Part shown: piece after piece, positions 34,342-42,808 of the stretch
Layout of the letters: the number at the start of each line of letters is the position of its first letter
Position numbering within the stretch: position 1 is the stretch's first letter
Source of the DNA: Primula veris
Lineage: Eukaryota > Streptophyta > Magnoliopsida > Ericales > Primulaceae
Direction of reading: 5' to 3'
Assembly (NCBI GenBank): GCA_963682055.1
Contig: OY821745.1
Span: 8,129,501 to 8,193,500, forward strand
Length of the DNA: 64,000 nt
Made by a program: the position numbers and the translations under genes
The notes under the pieces: generated by a model
The model's database searches: none
What the model was told of the DNA's origin: nothing
Seen by the model: the letters and a program-made list of their open reading frames with translations, nothing else

Positions 34342-34599
34342 TTATATCTGAATTACTTTCCCACTGCAATTTATTTTGACTGCGCACGCTTGTGGCCTCA
34401 TTAATGCTTTTTCTTGGGTCTTGCGTTTGATCTTATCCATTGAACCATCTGACTCTTTGTATCCAGGGACGAATGGGATTTCTTGAGCCTCGTGCATAAA
34501 ATCTAATTCACCAGAGTTTTCTTGAGCTCTGTGCAAAAGATCTTTAACATTTATTTGAACTGCTGGCTTTCCCAAAAATGACGCGTGTTTCGATGCCAT
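34342..34599 (-). CDS. Small sense-strand ORF of 85 aa between antisense genes b and c
   Basis: MASKHASFLGKP to SGKVIQI with normal amino acid composition (KDLLHRAQENSGELDF, EIPFVPGYKESD) and no coiled-coil look. An AATATTTAAAGGG box lies ~20 bases upstream on the same strand, which is too close for a canonical TATA element. It lies in the space between two antisense genes. It could be a captured host fragment, a remnant, or chance. I do not recognise it. Confidence 0.25.
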   Translation of the reverse strand: MASKHASFLGKPAVQINVKDLLHRAQENSGELDFMHEAQEIPFVPGYKESDGSMDKIKRKTQEKALMRPQACAVKINCSGKVIQI

Positions 34600-34801
34600 T
34601 ATGACTTACCCCCTTTAAATATTGGTAAGAATCCAAGCGTTTCTTGAACAAGAGTGGATTTTAATTACTCACGCTTTTTTAGAGCCTTTTGGGAATCCAA
34701 ACGTTTTTTCTTGAACAAACACATCTTTTAATTGCCGTCGCTTCTTAGTACCCATTGGCGAACGGTTGCGACTCTCACTACCAGCCCTCATCTAATTGAT
34801 C

Positions 34802-34809
34802 TATAAATA
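34802..34809 (+). promoter_or_regulatory. TATA box of antisense gene c
   Basis: ATCTATAAATACCTG lies 92 bases before the ATG at 34894. The in-frame ATG at 34822 is only 20 bases from this box and so would lie upstream of the expected transcript start. Confidence 0.6.
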
Positions 34810-34893
34810 CCTGCTTACAGCATGGTTATATCCACAACCCTTATCATATTATTTTCTCCCATATATAGATCCTCATCTTATAATTTCCTTAAG

Positions 34894-35187
34894 ATGTCTG
34901 GTCCTTTCACCCAATCAGCATTAGCTTTGCAAGTGGAGGCTTTTGAAGCCTCCTATGGCCATGTACAAAGGCTGTTGAAGGACGCCGAGGAGGAATTGAA
35001 GGTGATGCGTTATCATCACTCCGAGATGGTCCGGGAATTAACTTGGCTAAGATCCGAATTGGATTATTGCCGACGTGCTCGTCATGCTCTAGTCGAAGAG
35101 AATGAGGTGTTGAGGGGGAATTCGACGCTTCGAGACAGGAATGTCTCTGCCGGGCCCTCTCATCGATACCGATCGACTTCCCCCTAA
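34894..35187 (+). CDS. Tat antisense gene c: 97-aa coiled-coil protein
   Basis: MSGPFTQSALALQVEAF, followed by a long amphipathic charged helix (GHVQRLLKDAEEELKVMRY, VRELTWLRSELDYCRRARHA, VEENEVL) and a basic/Ser tail (SHRYRSTSP). It is not obviously homologous to a and b at the primary-sequence level, but it has the same plan: short head, coiled coil, Ser-rich tail, TATA box. A strongly pyrimidine-rich 3' flank follows. Function unknown. Confidence 0.65.
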   Translation: MSGPFTQSALALQVEAFEASYGHVQRLLKDAEEELKVMRYHHSEMVRELTWLRSELDYCRRARHALVEENEVLRGNSTLRDRNVSAGPSHRYRSTSP

Positions 35188-35771
35188 CCTTCCCCCTTCT
35201 TTTTTATTTTTTTTCTTCTGCTGCGTCTCCTCTTCCTCATCCTTTTCTTTCTATACTCTTTCAGTCTCTCTTCTCTCTATCCTCTATTTTCTTCTTACTA
35301 TCTTTTCCTAGGTCCTTCTTTTTCTTCTTTTTATTTCTCAGTTTCCCTCATTTATTCCTCTTCCTCTTTTGTTTTTATGCTTTGTTCTCTCTACTTGTTT
35401 TTCTTTTTCCCTTTCTTTTTTGTTTTGTTTCTTTGACTTCCTTTTTATTTGTCAGTTTCCTTCATTTCTTCCTCCTCTGCTCTTTCTCTTTCTTTTTTCT
35501 TCATCTTCTTTTTTGCACCACTATGATGTAACAATCAACCCTGTGATCCTAAGGGTTTTGTGTTATGTCTAGGGTTTTTGTCATTTTTCTTTTCCTCTTC
35601 TTGCTTTTCACTTCTGTTCCCTCCACTTTCTTCCTTTTTCTTTCTTCGTTCTCTTGCACTCTTCTTCTTTTCCTTTCTTTTTCCTTTTTTACTTTTTCTT
35701 TTTGGCATCTCCTGCTCACTTGGTCTGCTGATATAGTTGATCTTCTTTGCCTGATCTTCTGTACTAGCTCT
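35188..35771 (+). other. Pyrimidine-rich non-coding stretch
   Basis: About 550 bases dominated by C and T on the plus strand (CTTCTTTTTT, TTCCTCTTCC type). All long frames here, including a Lys/Arg-rich one on the minus strand, reflect composition and not genes. It separates antisense genes c and d. Confidence 0.7.
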
Positions 35772-35900
35772 TCTCGGATGTAATAGATCTTTATCTCGGA
35801 TGTAACAGATTTTCTTTTCGGATGTAATAGATTTACTTTTCGGATGTAATAGATTTCCTTTTCGGATGTAATAGATTTTCTTTTCGGATGTACTCTGATG
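35772..35900 (+). repeat. ~22-bp tandem repeat (TTTTCGGATGTAATAGATTT)
   Basis: Six units with small changes, each containing CGGATGTAATAGA or a near variant. The repeat contains TGTAAT, close to the plant upstream 3'-end signal TGTA, so it could contribute to 3'-end formation for a transcript reading rightward. That role is inference. Confidence 0.8.
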
Positions 35901-36161
35901 TAATGAACAATGATATATCCCATCTTCATTAATGAAAATTATATTTGCCCTTCTATTTTTGCACCTTTATCTTGTACTTCTTCTTATTGTTGAATTTGTG
36001 GTTTGTTGGGATGTGGACCTTTTGAGTATCTTGTACCTTTATTTCTTGCTGGACTGTAGACCTATCCCTCACGTTGTCAATCATAGGTGCACACTCCCAA
36101 GTATTGTCAGGAAACATGCATGCTCCCAAGTATTTGTCAGATAACAACACTAACTTTTCTC

Positions 36162-36169
36162 TATAAATA
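36162..36169 (+). promoter_or_regulatory. TATA box of antisense gene d
   Basis: TCTCTATAAATACTCC lies 86 bases before the ATG at 36248. Confidence 0.65.
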
Positions 36170-36247
36170 CTCCACCTTGATTATTCCTTACCATAAACTT
36201 GTGTTGGCTTCACTTATCCCTCTTCTTTTATATCGTAACTTATCATA

Positions 36248-36727
36248 ATGTCTGAGCCCGTGGTGAGATATCATGCTCAGATGAAGGACTTAGATGCTAA
36301 GGTATCTTGGGTCCGTCATAGAATGGTCAGTCTTGAGAAAGAATATGGGGTTTTGGCTTTGAGTTTATTCGACTCTCATCCCGAGGAGACAACGAAGTGG
36401 ACCGAGATTTCGGCCTTGAGTCGCCAACTTGATAATTTGTTGTTGCACAGAAATCACTTGGCCAACTCTTGGTACGAGTCCGAGGAGATTTGGGATCATG
36501 CTCAGGACGAGTTCGATAACTCCCCTCAAGGCCTAGCTAGTATGATAGTTAGGAATGCTCGGCTTGAGGAGCGCGTCCGTGTCCTTACTAGGACGAACAC
36601 CGAACTCTCCAGGGAGAATGAGTGCTTGGTAGTCATGAATGACTCTTACCAAGCTCGGTTTGACAGCTCTGCTCGGGTAGCTTTCTCCCGGTCTGGTAGT
36701 TCGGTTTTTCCCTCCATTGATCCTTAG
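36248..36727 (+). CDS. Tat antisense gene d: 159-aa coiled-coil protein
   Basis: MSEPVVRYHAQMKDLDAKVS, then helical segments with coiled-coil character at residues ~8-35 and ~100-135 (ARLEERVRVLTRTNTELSRE). A central region contains EETTKWTEISALSRQLDNLL and WDHAQDEFDNSP. The tail is Ser-rich (SRSGSSVFPSIDP). The ORF is intact. It is the longest of the five small antisense genes. I do not recognise a named domain. Confidence 0.7.
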   Translation: MSEPVVRYHAQMKDLDAKVSWVRHRMVSLEKEYGVLALSLFDSHPEETTKWTEISALSRQLDNLLLHRNHLANSWYESEEIWDHAQDEFDNSPQGLASMIVRNARLEERVRVLTRTNTELSRENECLVVMNDSYQARFDSSARVAFSRSGSSVFPSIDP

Positions 36728-36892
36728 TTGGATTGGGCTAGTTTTCTGACGTATTTCTCGTCTTGTAATTTGTATTTTCTTATCCGTTTTTAGTAATTTG
36801 TACCCTGTTGTATTTCGTGTCTCTCTGTATATTGAACCGTTTGCAATGCCTCGTTTTTGGCGCTTTTTCGTATTTCGTGCCCTTTGACTCCT

Positions 36893-36899
36893 TATAAAT
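36893..36899 (+). promoter_or_regulatory. TATA box of antisense gene e
   Basis: CCTTATAAATGCTCCC lies 74 bases before the ATG at 36967. Confidence 0.6.
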
Positions 36900-36966
36900 G
36901 CTCCCTATTGTTTTGTACTTCATTATCCATTCTCCTTTTCTCTCTTTTGTTTCTCCTATTTGCGAG

Positions 36967-37329
36967 ATGGCTCCCATTACTAGATCTGCCTCCAAAAAAA
37001 AAGCCCTTCTGGAAGAGGAGCCTACCTTCTTGCTACCCCGTCCCCCTGGTTTCGGGGAAGAGGATTTAACTCCTCTTCAGTTAAAAGAAATTAAGATGTC
37101 GTGGCTGAAGCATGACCTTAAGTGTGCTCAGACCGAAATGAGGCGGTTCAAACAGTATTGGCAGGAAGAAAGCGCTGCTCGTTTTGAAGCCGAGTAGAAG
37201 TGCAAGGCTCAATCTTATTCTCTTAAACAAGTGGAGATTGGCATTTCTCATTTGATTAGGGAAAAAGAGCGCCTGGAAGAGCTCTTGGCAAAGAAGGATG
37301 TGGATATGGGGGGTAGTTCGAAGAAGTAG
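36967..37329 (+). pseudogene. Tat antisense gene e: coiled-coil protein with an in-frame TAG
   Basis: MAPITRSASKKKALLEEEP starts a frame that meets TAG at 37195-37197 after 76 residues. It then continues open and protein-like (VEIGISHLIREKERLEELL) to GGSSKK and a second TAG at 37327-37329. The total of 120 codons matches the size of genes a-c. The tail GSSKK resembles the GSSSK tail of gene a, which suggests the first TAG is a recent nonsense change of a sense codon. The helical part is residues ~45-110. Function unknown. Confidence 0.6.
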
Positions 37330-38036
37330 GATGGGTGTTGTATTTTATTGTAAACTTTTATTTTTCTGTTGTATCGTTTGTTTGTATCCCCCTTTGTGGA
37401 TGAATAAAACTTTATGCTTTGCAACTCGATCCTGTCTATTTTATTTTGAATCTGTGCCGAACACCGAGCGAGGTGCACCGTGGTTATCCCCCCAGAGAGC
37501 GTTGTTAGACTCGATGCTGAAATGCCATCGAGCTAGGAACGGTATCCGTCCACCTTGTTCAGTATGCTATTCGGGTAAGACACGGTTTGGCGTCGAGGGA
37601 CTTAATCGGATGACCTCCTTGGTGTGGTAATATTGGTAGCGTATGCGAGAAGCTTTTCGTGGTAGGGTCCACTGGCCGTTTATTTAGGTGTAATGATGTG
37701 AACTGCATTGGGTAGTGGGATACACTCTGACGTGGCAGAATCTGGAGCGTTGATCTGTAAAAATAGCAGCGGTTGTGGACTTTTGTATGGTTGGAAAAAA
37801 GTAAACCTCTGTCACACGAAAGGTTGGTTATTATTTTATTCTGTTTGTGACTCCACTCCCTTTTACTGTGCCAAGTAATCCCTTTTGTTTTTATCACACA
37901 ATTTGCTGAAGAAAATATCTGTCTCTCTCTCTAAGGTATATTTTTCCCGCCAAAAAGGAAAATCGTTCCGCCGTTCAAACTAGGGTTTCGTTGTATTGTC
38001 GATAGACTTGCTGCTGTTCTCGCTTGCCTGCCCATA
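37330..38036 (+). other. Spacer upstream of the spliced antisense gene
   Basis: It contains the 3' flank of gene e (GGATGAATAAAACTTT near 37399, a possible polyadenylation signal) and presumably the promoter and 5' UTR of the next gene. A CT run (CTGTCTCTCTCTCTAAGG) lies near 37920. No clear TATA box at the expected place and no coding content. Confidence 0.5.
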
Positions 38037-40527
38037 ATGATAACTGTAAGTGTTTTTGCTTTATTTATCGTTATTATTTTGTGGCGTTGGTATATGGTCT
38101 AGGTTGTCTATATATGTCGGATGGTTCTTATGTATTGGATTTGTGTTGATTGGGATGGTAGTAAAACGTAGGGTGTCTGGTTAATTTGAGTTGGGGGGGG
38201 GGGGCTCTCGTTGCTTGATGTGTTTTTGGTTAGTCTATTGATGGAGTTTTGATGTTTGGATAGGAAATTCTGTCCCAAAGTGTGGCCCAAGTTGGCACGT
38301 TTGTGGAAGAGGACTTCAAGAGGCTTGCCGGAATTCCGGATAACATACACATTAAGTTGCCTATTTCTGACGAGGAGGTGATGGGATTTGTTCCTGTCGG
38401 AGAAGTTGATGTACGTTCTTCGGCATTCTTTACTGGGGGTCTTCGGCTTCCTTTTACTAACTGGGTGGCTTCGTTCTTTGAGGCCGTCCAGATTGCTCCG
38501 GCCCAACTGGCCCTAAATGGTTACCGTACTCTGAATGGTATCCAAAGGTTATCGGAGTTGTCCGGAATACCAATTGAACTGAAGGATGTGTTTGGTGTTT
38601 ATAGTTTGAGTTTCGAGCGCCGCAGCTCGTATTTGAAGACAATGTGTGCCTTCTGTCGGCTTGTTATCGGTTTGCCGGACACCAACAAAGATCGTAACCT
38701 TGGTGTTGTGATCGCGTCCGGGGAATGGGGTTGTGCAGGACACCAGATCCCTGGACCTGTGACCACGGCTCCTGCTATTCCAGACCTCGGCGCTCCTAAC
38801 GTTGAGGCTCTGCTGGCTCTTTGGAAATGGTGGGGGCCTGGGCCGACCAAGGATCCGGCAAGCCGTACTGCTGCCGTGCTGCTTGGTTACCCTGCAGGGC
38901 TAGTGACAAAGGGGAATCCTGTGCCCGAGATACCTACAGAGCCCGAGGAGGAGTTCGTAAAAGTTGTCAGGGCTCGAAGCGCTGCTAGGGGAGGGAAAAA
39001 GACCACTCGTTCTAAGCGCCGAGCGTCGGACCCCGCTGTTGGCACCCCGAAGAGGGCCAAAGGGGGTGAGACCTCAAGTAGTGTGGAGGTTGCCGAAGCT
39101 GGTCGGGGTGTGGAGGTGGTCGCTTCGACTAAAGGTGATACCACCGGGGAGGCTGCTGCGAACCTCGATGTAAGTGTTTGTTTTTGTGAATATTTGCCTT
39201 TTGACTTCGCTGTTCCCTGTTTTATATGTCGTCTTGTTTCAGTTTTTGACTTCTTCATTGGTTACCCTTGCTCTTGCCCGGTCTATGGGTATTATTTTGT
39301 TTCAGGGGTCGATCGACGATGTATTTGGACATATGAACTTCTTGGTTAACATGGGAGAGGATACGATGACCTTGCCTGTCATCTCGCCTATCCCTACCGA
39401 GGATCCGATAGATCTGCCCGTTTGTTCGCCCATCCGTACTGAGGAAGCGATCGAGCATAGGGCCCCTGAGATCGGTCATTTGGAGAAGGACGTGGGGGTG
39501 GAAGCGGAGGCCGGCAAGGAGAATGCCGTGGATGTTGTGATGGGTGCCGAGGATGAGGCTCTCGACGGACCCGAGAAGGTGTTGGTGGACGGGGTTGCAA
39601 TGACCCGTTACATTGATCGGTGTGGGGGTGAACTGTTGGAGCAACCCCGAGTCTTAAGAATGGGGTATACTGCTCTTAAGCCCCTCGTGGTCAAGGATGC
39701 AGAGAAGATAGCTGCTCTTCCTGCAATGTCGGTTATAGAGCGGGCCAGTACTGACGCGCTTCGGGTATGTTGCGTATATATTTTGTTATATAAGTCATGA
39801 TGCTCTTATCTCGGCTGGTGTCTGATGTTTCTAAATACAGGTTTTCGTGGATATCGCGGTGTTAAAGGACCAGCTGTCGGCACTAGAGGCTGAGAACGAG
39901 AAGCTGATGGACGAAAAGAAAGCCATGGTCGAGGATAAAGCTTGGCAAGTGCAGTTGGTCGCCGAGCTAGAGGCAGAGAAAGAGAAGCTAACGGCCGAAA
40001 GCAAAATAACGGCCGAGGAGAAACAGCAGATGGCTAAGTTGACCTCTGATAATGCGAAGTTGGTAGGGGACAACTTACGCCTGACTGAGGAAATCGAGAA
40101 GTTGGGGGACAAAAAAGAAGAGTGGGTCAAGAAGCACGACCTTTTGGAAGACGATAATTTGCTCCTGGCAGAGGATGTAGAGGCCGGAACATCCGAGGCG
40201 GTGGCCCTGAAAGTGGCGCACGCAGAGGATAAGGCGAAGCTCGCAATGATGGAGAATTTCTCCGTTTACTGCGCCCATGTTCGGGCTCTAAGTTTTGCTA
40301 AGGTGCCGTTATCGGATTGGGCGTGGTCGGAGTTGGTTTATCCCTGTCCGCAAGGAGCACCTCCGAAACCGCAGGATTGGGCCAATCTTCGAGATGAGGA
40401 ACTCCCACGGCTGCCGGGACATGCTACGTCGACGGCCCCCCGTTCCCATTTCGGGTCGGCTCCTACGATTCCTCAATCTGCTGCTGCCGTGATCCCCCCA
40501 CCCGTGTCCCCTCAGGTGGAGCCTTGA
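38037..40527 (+). CDS. Tat antisense spliced gene with Transposase_28-like domain
   Basis: Predicted exons are 38037-38045, 38264-39169, 39306-39764 and 39841-40527. All use GT-AG introns at phase 0, giving 686 aa. The first three-codon exon is the least certain. Residues ~15-130 match the plan of the 'putative gypsy type transposon' family (Transposase_28): LAGIPDNIHIKLP, AFFTGGLRLPFTNWV, IAPAQLALNGYRTL and VFGVYSLSF. A basic, likely nuclear segment follows near 239-272 (GGKKTTRSKRRA). An acidic region comes next, and a long coiled coil lies at ~459-575 (LEAENEKLMDEKKAM). It lies opposite to the gag-pol strand, so its introns are not removed from genomic RNA. An alternative is a donor at 40515/40516 in place of the TGA, joining the downstream exons. 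Molecular function unknown. Confidence 0.72.
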
Positions 40528-40638
40528 CCATTTACTTGTAATATTTTTCTCTGTATCTTAGCGTAAAGTCTTTTGGTACCCGAATTATGGGTCTCTTTTG
40601 TAACTAGAAAGATATTCTTTTGGGAAGTGATAATATAG

Positions 40639-41322
40639 GTGCTATGTTTTCTTTCTGTTGGGCTTTTCTTGTTAATTTCCCTGTTTGTGGGTCATCGTCT
40701 TTTGAAGGATGTAAGAACAACTTGGCAGGTACCTGCTAACCCCCGTGCCATGGTGGGCGGGACCTCGCCTAGTCGTAGCGAAGGCGATGTTATAAACGGT
40801 CTTAAAAAAGCTAACGCGTCCCTAACTTCTGAACTGGATTATGCTCGTCGTGAAATCGATGGTCTGAATATTCATATTTCAAACTTGGCCATTCGACTAC
40901 GTGATTTGGGTGAGAAGTTCAGCAAGAAGACCGCCTATTATACGGGGAATAAGGGAAAGGCTAAAGAGCTTCTTGATGCGCTTCGGCGCTCTCGTGATGA
41001 AGCCCGAGGCCGTGTGACGAGCCTGAACTTGGTGCTCAGGGCCGTTTTCGAGGAAGCGGATCTGTTGTTATCCTTGGCCAAAGCGTATTGGGCCCGAAGT
41101 CGCGCATTAGAGGTGCTTGAACATGTAAAAGGAATGCGTGGTGTTGCCCGGGCAGAGCGCATGGGTGATGCTATGGCCGGGGTAACTGAGACCACGGCTG
41201 CCTTGAATCGAGTGGATGCGGTCGTACAGGAACGTTTGGGGACTCAAATTGTCTCGTTGCGAGATATTCATTTTGCTGACGCTGTAGAGGCCTCTTCGTC
41301 TGCTGATGGGTTATCGGATTAA
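40639..41322 (+). CDS. Tat antisense coiled-coil ORF (separate gene or further exon)
   Basis: This frame is open from 40639 to TAA at 41322. If it is a separate gene the likely start is ATG 40750 (MVGGTSPSRSEGDVI). If it is an exon, the acceptor CTTGGCAG ending 40728 joins in phase to a donor at 40515. The protein is helical and charged: KKANASLTSELDYARREI, HISNLAIRLRDLGEK, RRSRDEARGRVTSLNLVL, then EVLEHVKGMRGVARAERM. A possible donor at 41283/41284 (GCT|GTAGAG) would join in phase to the next exon at 41459. No named domain recognised. Confidence 0.55.
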   Translation: MLCFLSVGLFLLISLFVGHRLLKDVRTTWQVPANPRAMVGGTSPSRSEGDVINGLKKANASLTSELDYARREIDGLNIHISNLAIRLRDLGEKFSKKTAYYTGNKGKAKELLDALRRSRDEARGRVTSLNLVLRAVFEEADLLLSLAKAYWARSRALEVLEHVKGMRGVARAERMGDAMAGVTETTAALNRVDAVVQERLGTQIVSLRDIHFADAVEASSSADGLSD

Positions 41323-41458
41323 TGATGTAGCAGCTTGTTTTGGTCATTTTACTCGTAGCTTTGTATATAAAAAATCTTCGTTCTTCTACTTCCGTTTTTT
41401 TTTTTTTTTCTGTTGTATGAATATTCATTGGTTCCCTTCTTCCCCATTTTTTTTATAG

Positions 41459-42106
41459 GCACATGCTACTACGTCACACCAGACTGGTTCTCCATGCCTA
41501 GTTAGTCCAGGGCTAGGACCCACTGGGACTGCTCGGGACGATATTTCATCCGGTGCGGCTAGTGAAGTGCATGACAAATGGCCTTACATCGTTTTAATGG
41601 GCAAAAACGTCGAATTGCTCGATCAGTGTGCCCGACTTAAGTCCAAGTTGAAAACCCAAGCGTCCTCTTTCCGGGAATATGTTCGTCATGCCGAGCATGT
41701 TGTCAAGGTTCAGGAACGTCGTTTGGATCGATATTGGCGTGTAAAGGGAAAATACTTCGATAAACTAAAAGCGCTGGTAACTAAAGCCAACATGTTGGTG
41801 AAGTATTTCCGTCTGTCCCGATCCAGGTATGATGCTTCGGCGGCGATGACTGAAGCGCGTGCGCTTCCCTTCAACGACGCCAGCCGCAAAGCGGCCTCGG
41901 ATGCTCATGAGATTGCTAAAGGAGCCGAGTTCGCAGCGCGGCTTAAGACGCTGACTTGCGTTGGTGCTCATACGACCAATTTCGACGCACTCATCTCTGA
42001 GGAACGGTTTGATGGCGATGAGACAGATGGGGACACGACGACAGATGACGAAGAGGTAGAGCTCGGTCAGTTACTGTCGTGTTCCTCCTGTAGTAGTAGT
42101 TCTTAA
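41459..42106 (+). CDS. Tat antisense terminal exon or gene
   Basis: The frame is open right from a good acceptor (TTTTTTTTATAG ending 41458) to TAA at 42104-42106, about 215 residues. No early Met is well placed; the first codons read AHATTSHQTG. This favours a spliced exon over a stand-alone gene. Content: ELLDQCARLKSKLKTQASS, HVVKVQERRLDRYWRVKG, an Ala-rich helix (DASRKAASDAHEIAKGAE), then an acidic stretch (DGDETDGDTTTDDEEVE) and a Cys/Ser-rich end. If joined upstream, the whole locus encodes about 1080 aa. It ends shortly before the 37-bp tandem array. Confidence 0.5.
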   Translation, partial: AHATTSHQTGSPCLVSPGLGPTGTARDDISSGAASEVHDKWPYIVLMGKNVELLDQCARLKSKLKTQASSFREYVRHAEHVVKVQERRLDRYWRVKGKYFDKLKALVTKANMLVKYFRLSRSRYDASAAMTEARALPFNDASRKAASDAHEIAKGAEFAARLKTLTCVGAHTTNFDALISEERFDGDETDGDTTTDDEEVELGQLLSCSSCSSSS

Positions 42107-42808
42107 ATCGGTTTTTTTTTTTTTTTTTTGCCTCCGTAATGCGGGCGAGGACTATATATTTTTTTTTTTGTGTGTTCTGAGCTTCCCATTGTCGTACTGA
42201 TATTTCCTTGATTGGTTCATTTTTCCTGTACTGATTTCTTCATTACTGATATTTCCCATTGTCGTACTGATATTTCCTTGATTGTATTTCTTTATTCCTG
42301 TTTGTTCCTTTTGACGAGATTGCTGTTCCTTTGATTACTTTATTTCCTGCATTATTCTTCTAGTTTCTTTTCTGCCTTTAATCCTTGCTCATTGGATCAG
42401 CTGGTACCTGCATATGTTTGAGTATTCCTAGGAATTCTTTTAGACATGCCATGTTGGGAATTTCACAGTATTCCTAGGCACTAAGGCCGTTTGGGAATTT
42501 CATAGTATTCCTGGGCACTCAGGCCGTTTGGGAATTTCATAGTATTCCTAGGCACTAAGGCTGTTTGGGAATTTCATAGTATTCCTAGGCACTCAGGCCG
42601 TTTGGGAATTTCATAGTATTCCTAGGCACTCAGGCCGTTTGGGAATTTCAGCTGCACTCGTTAGACAACATAACAAGATATTTTATTCATTCAAAAGATG
42701 AAAGATAATGCCATTAAACAGGATAATGTATTTTTTTTATTTATTCAACATATAAGATAATGTCATTAAACAGGAGGGGTAAGGTAGCACCTGTATTTGT
42801 AAGACAGC
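42107..42808. other. Intervening region between convergent antisense and pol genes
   Basis: It contains T-runs, a duplicated phrase CCCATTGTCGTACTGATATT at about 42186 and 42256, and the 37-bp tandem array. Both the antisense gene (from the left) and pol (from the right) end here. Confidence 0.6.
42456..42651 (+). repeat. 37-bp tandem repeat array
   Basis: About 5.3 copies of GGGAATTTCATAGTATTCCT followed by AGGCACTMAGGCCGTTT, with one or two changes per unit. Tandem repeats in the 3' non-coding part are a known feature of Tat elements such as Retand. They are thought to be seeds for satellite DNA. Confidence 0.93.

Noticed and set aside
35369..35929. Frames on both strands in the pyrimidine-rich tract, including a Lys/Arg/Glu-rich one
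   Set aside because: Composition artefact of a C/T-rich, repeat-containing stretch; no domain and no promoter.
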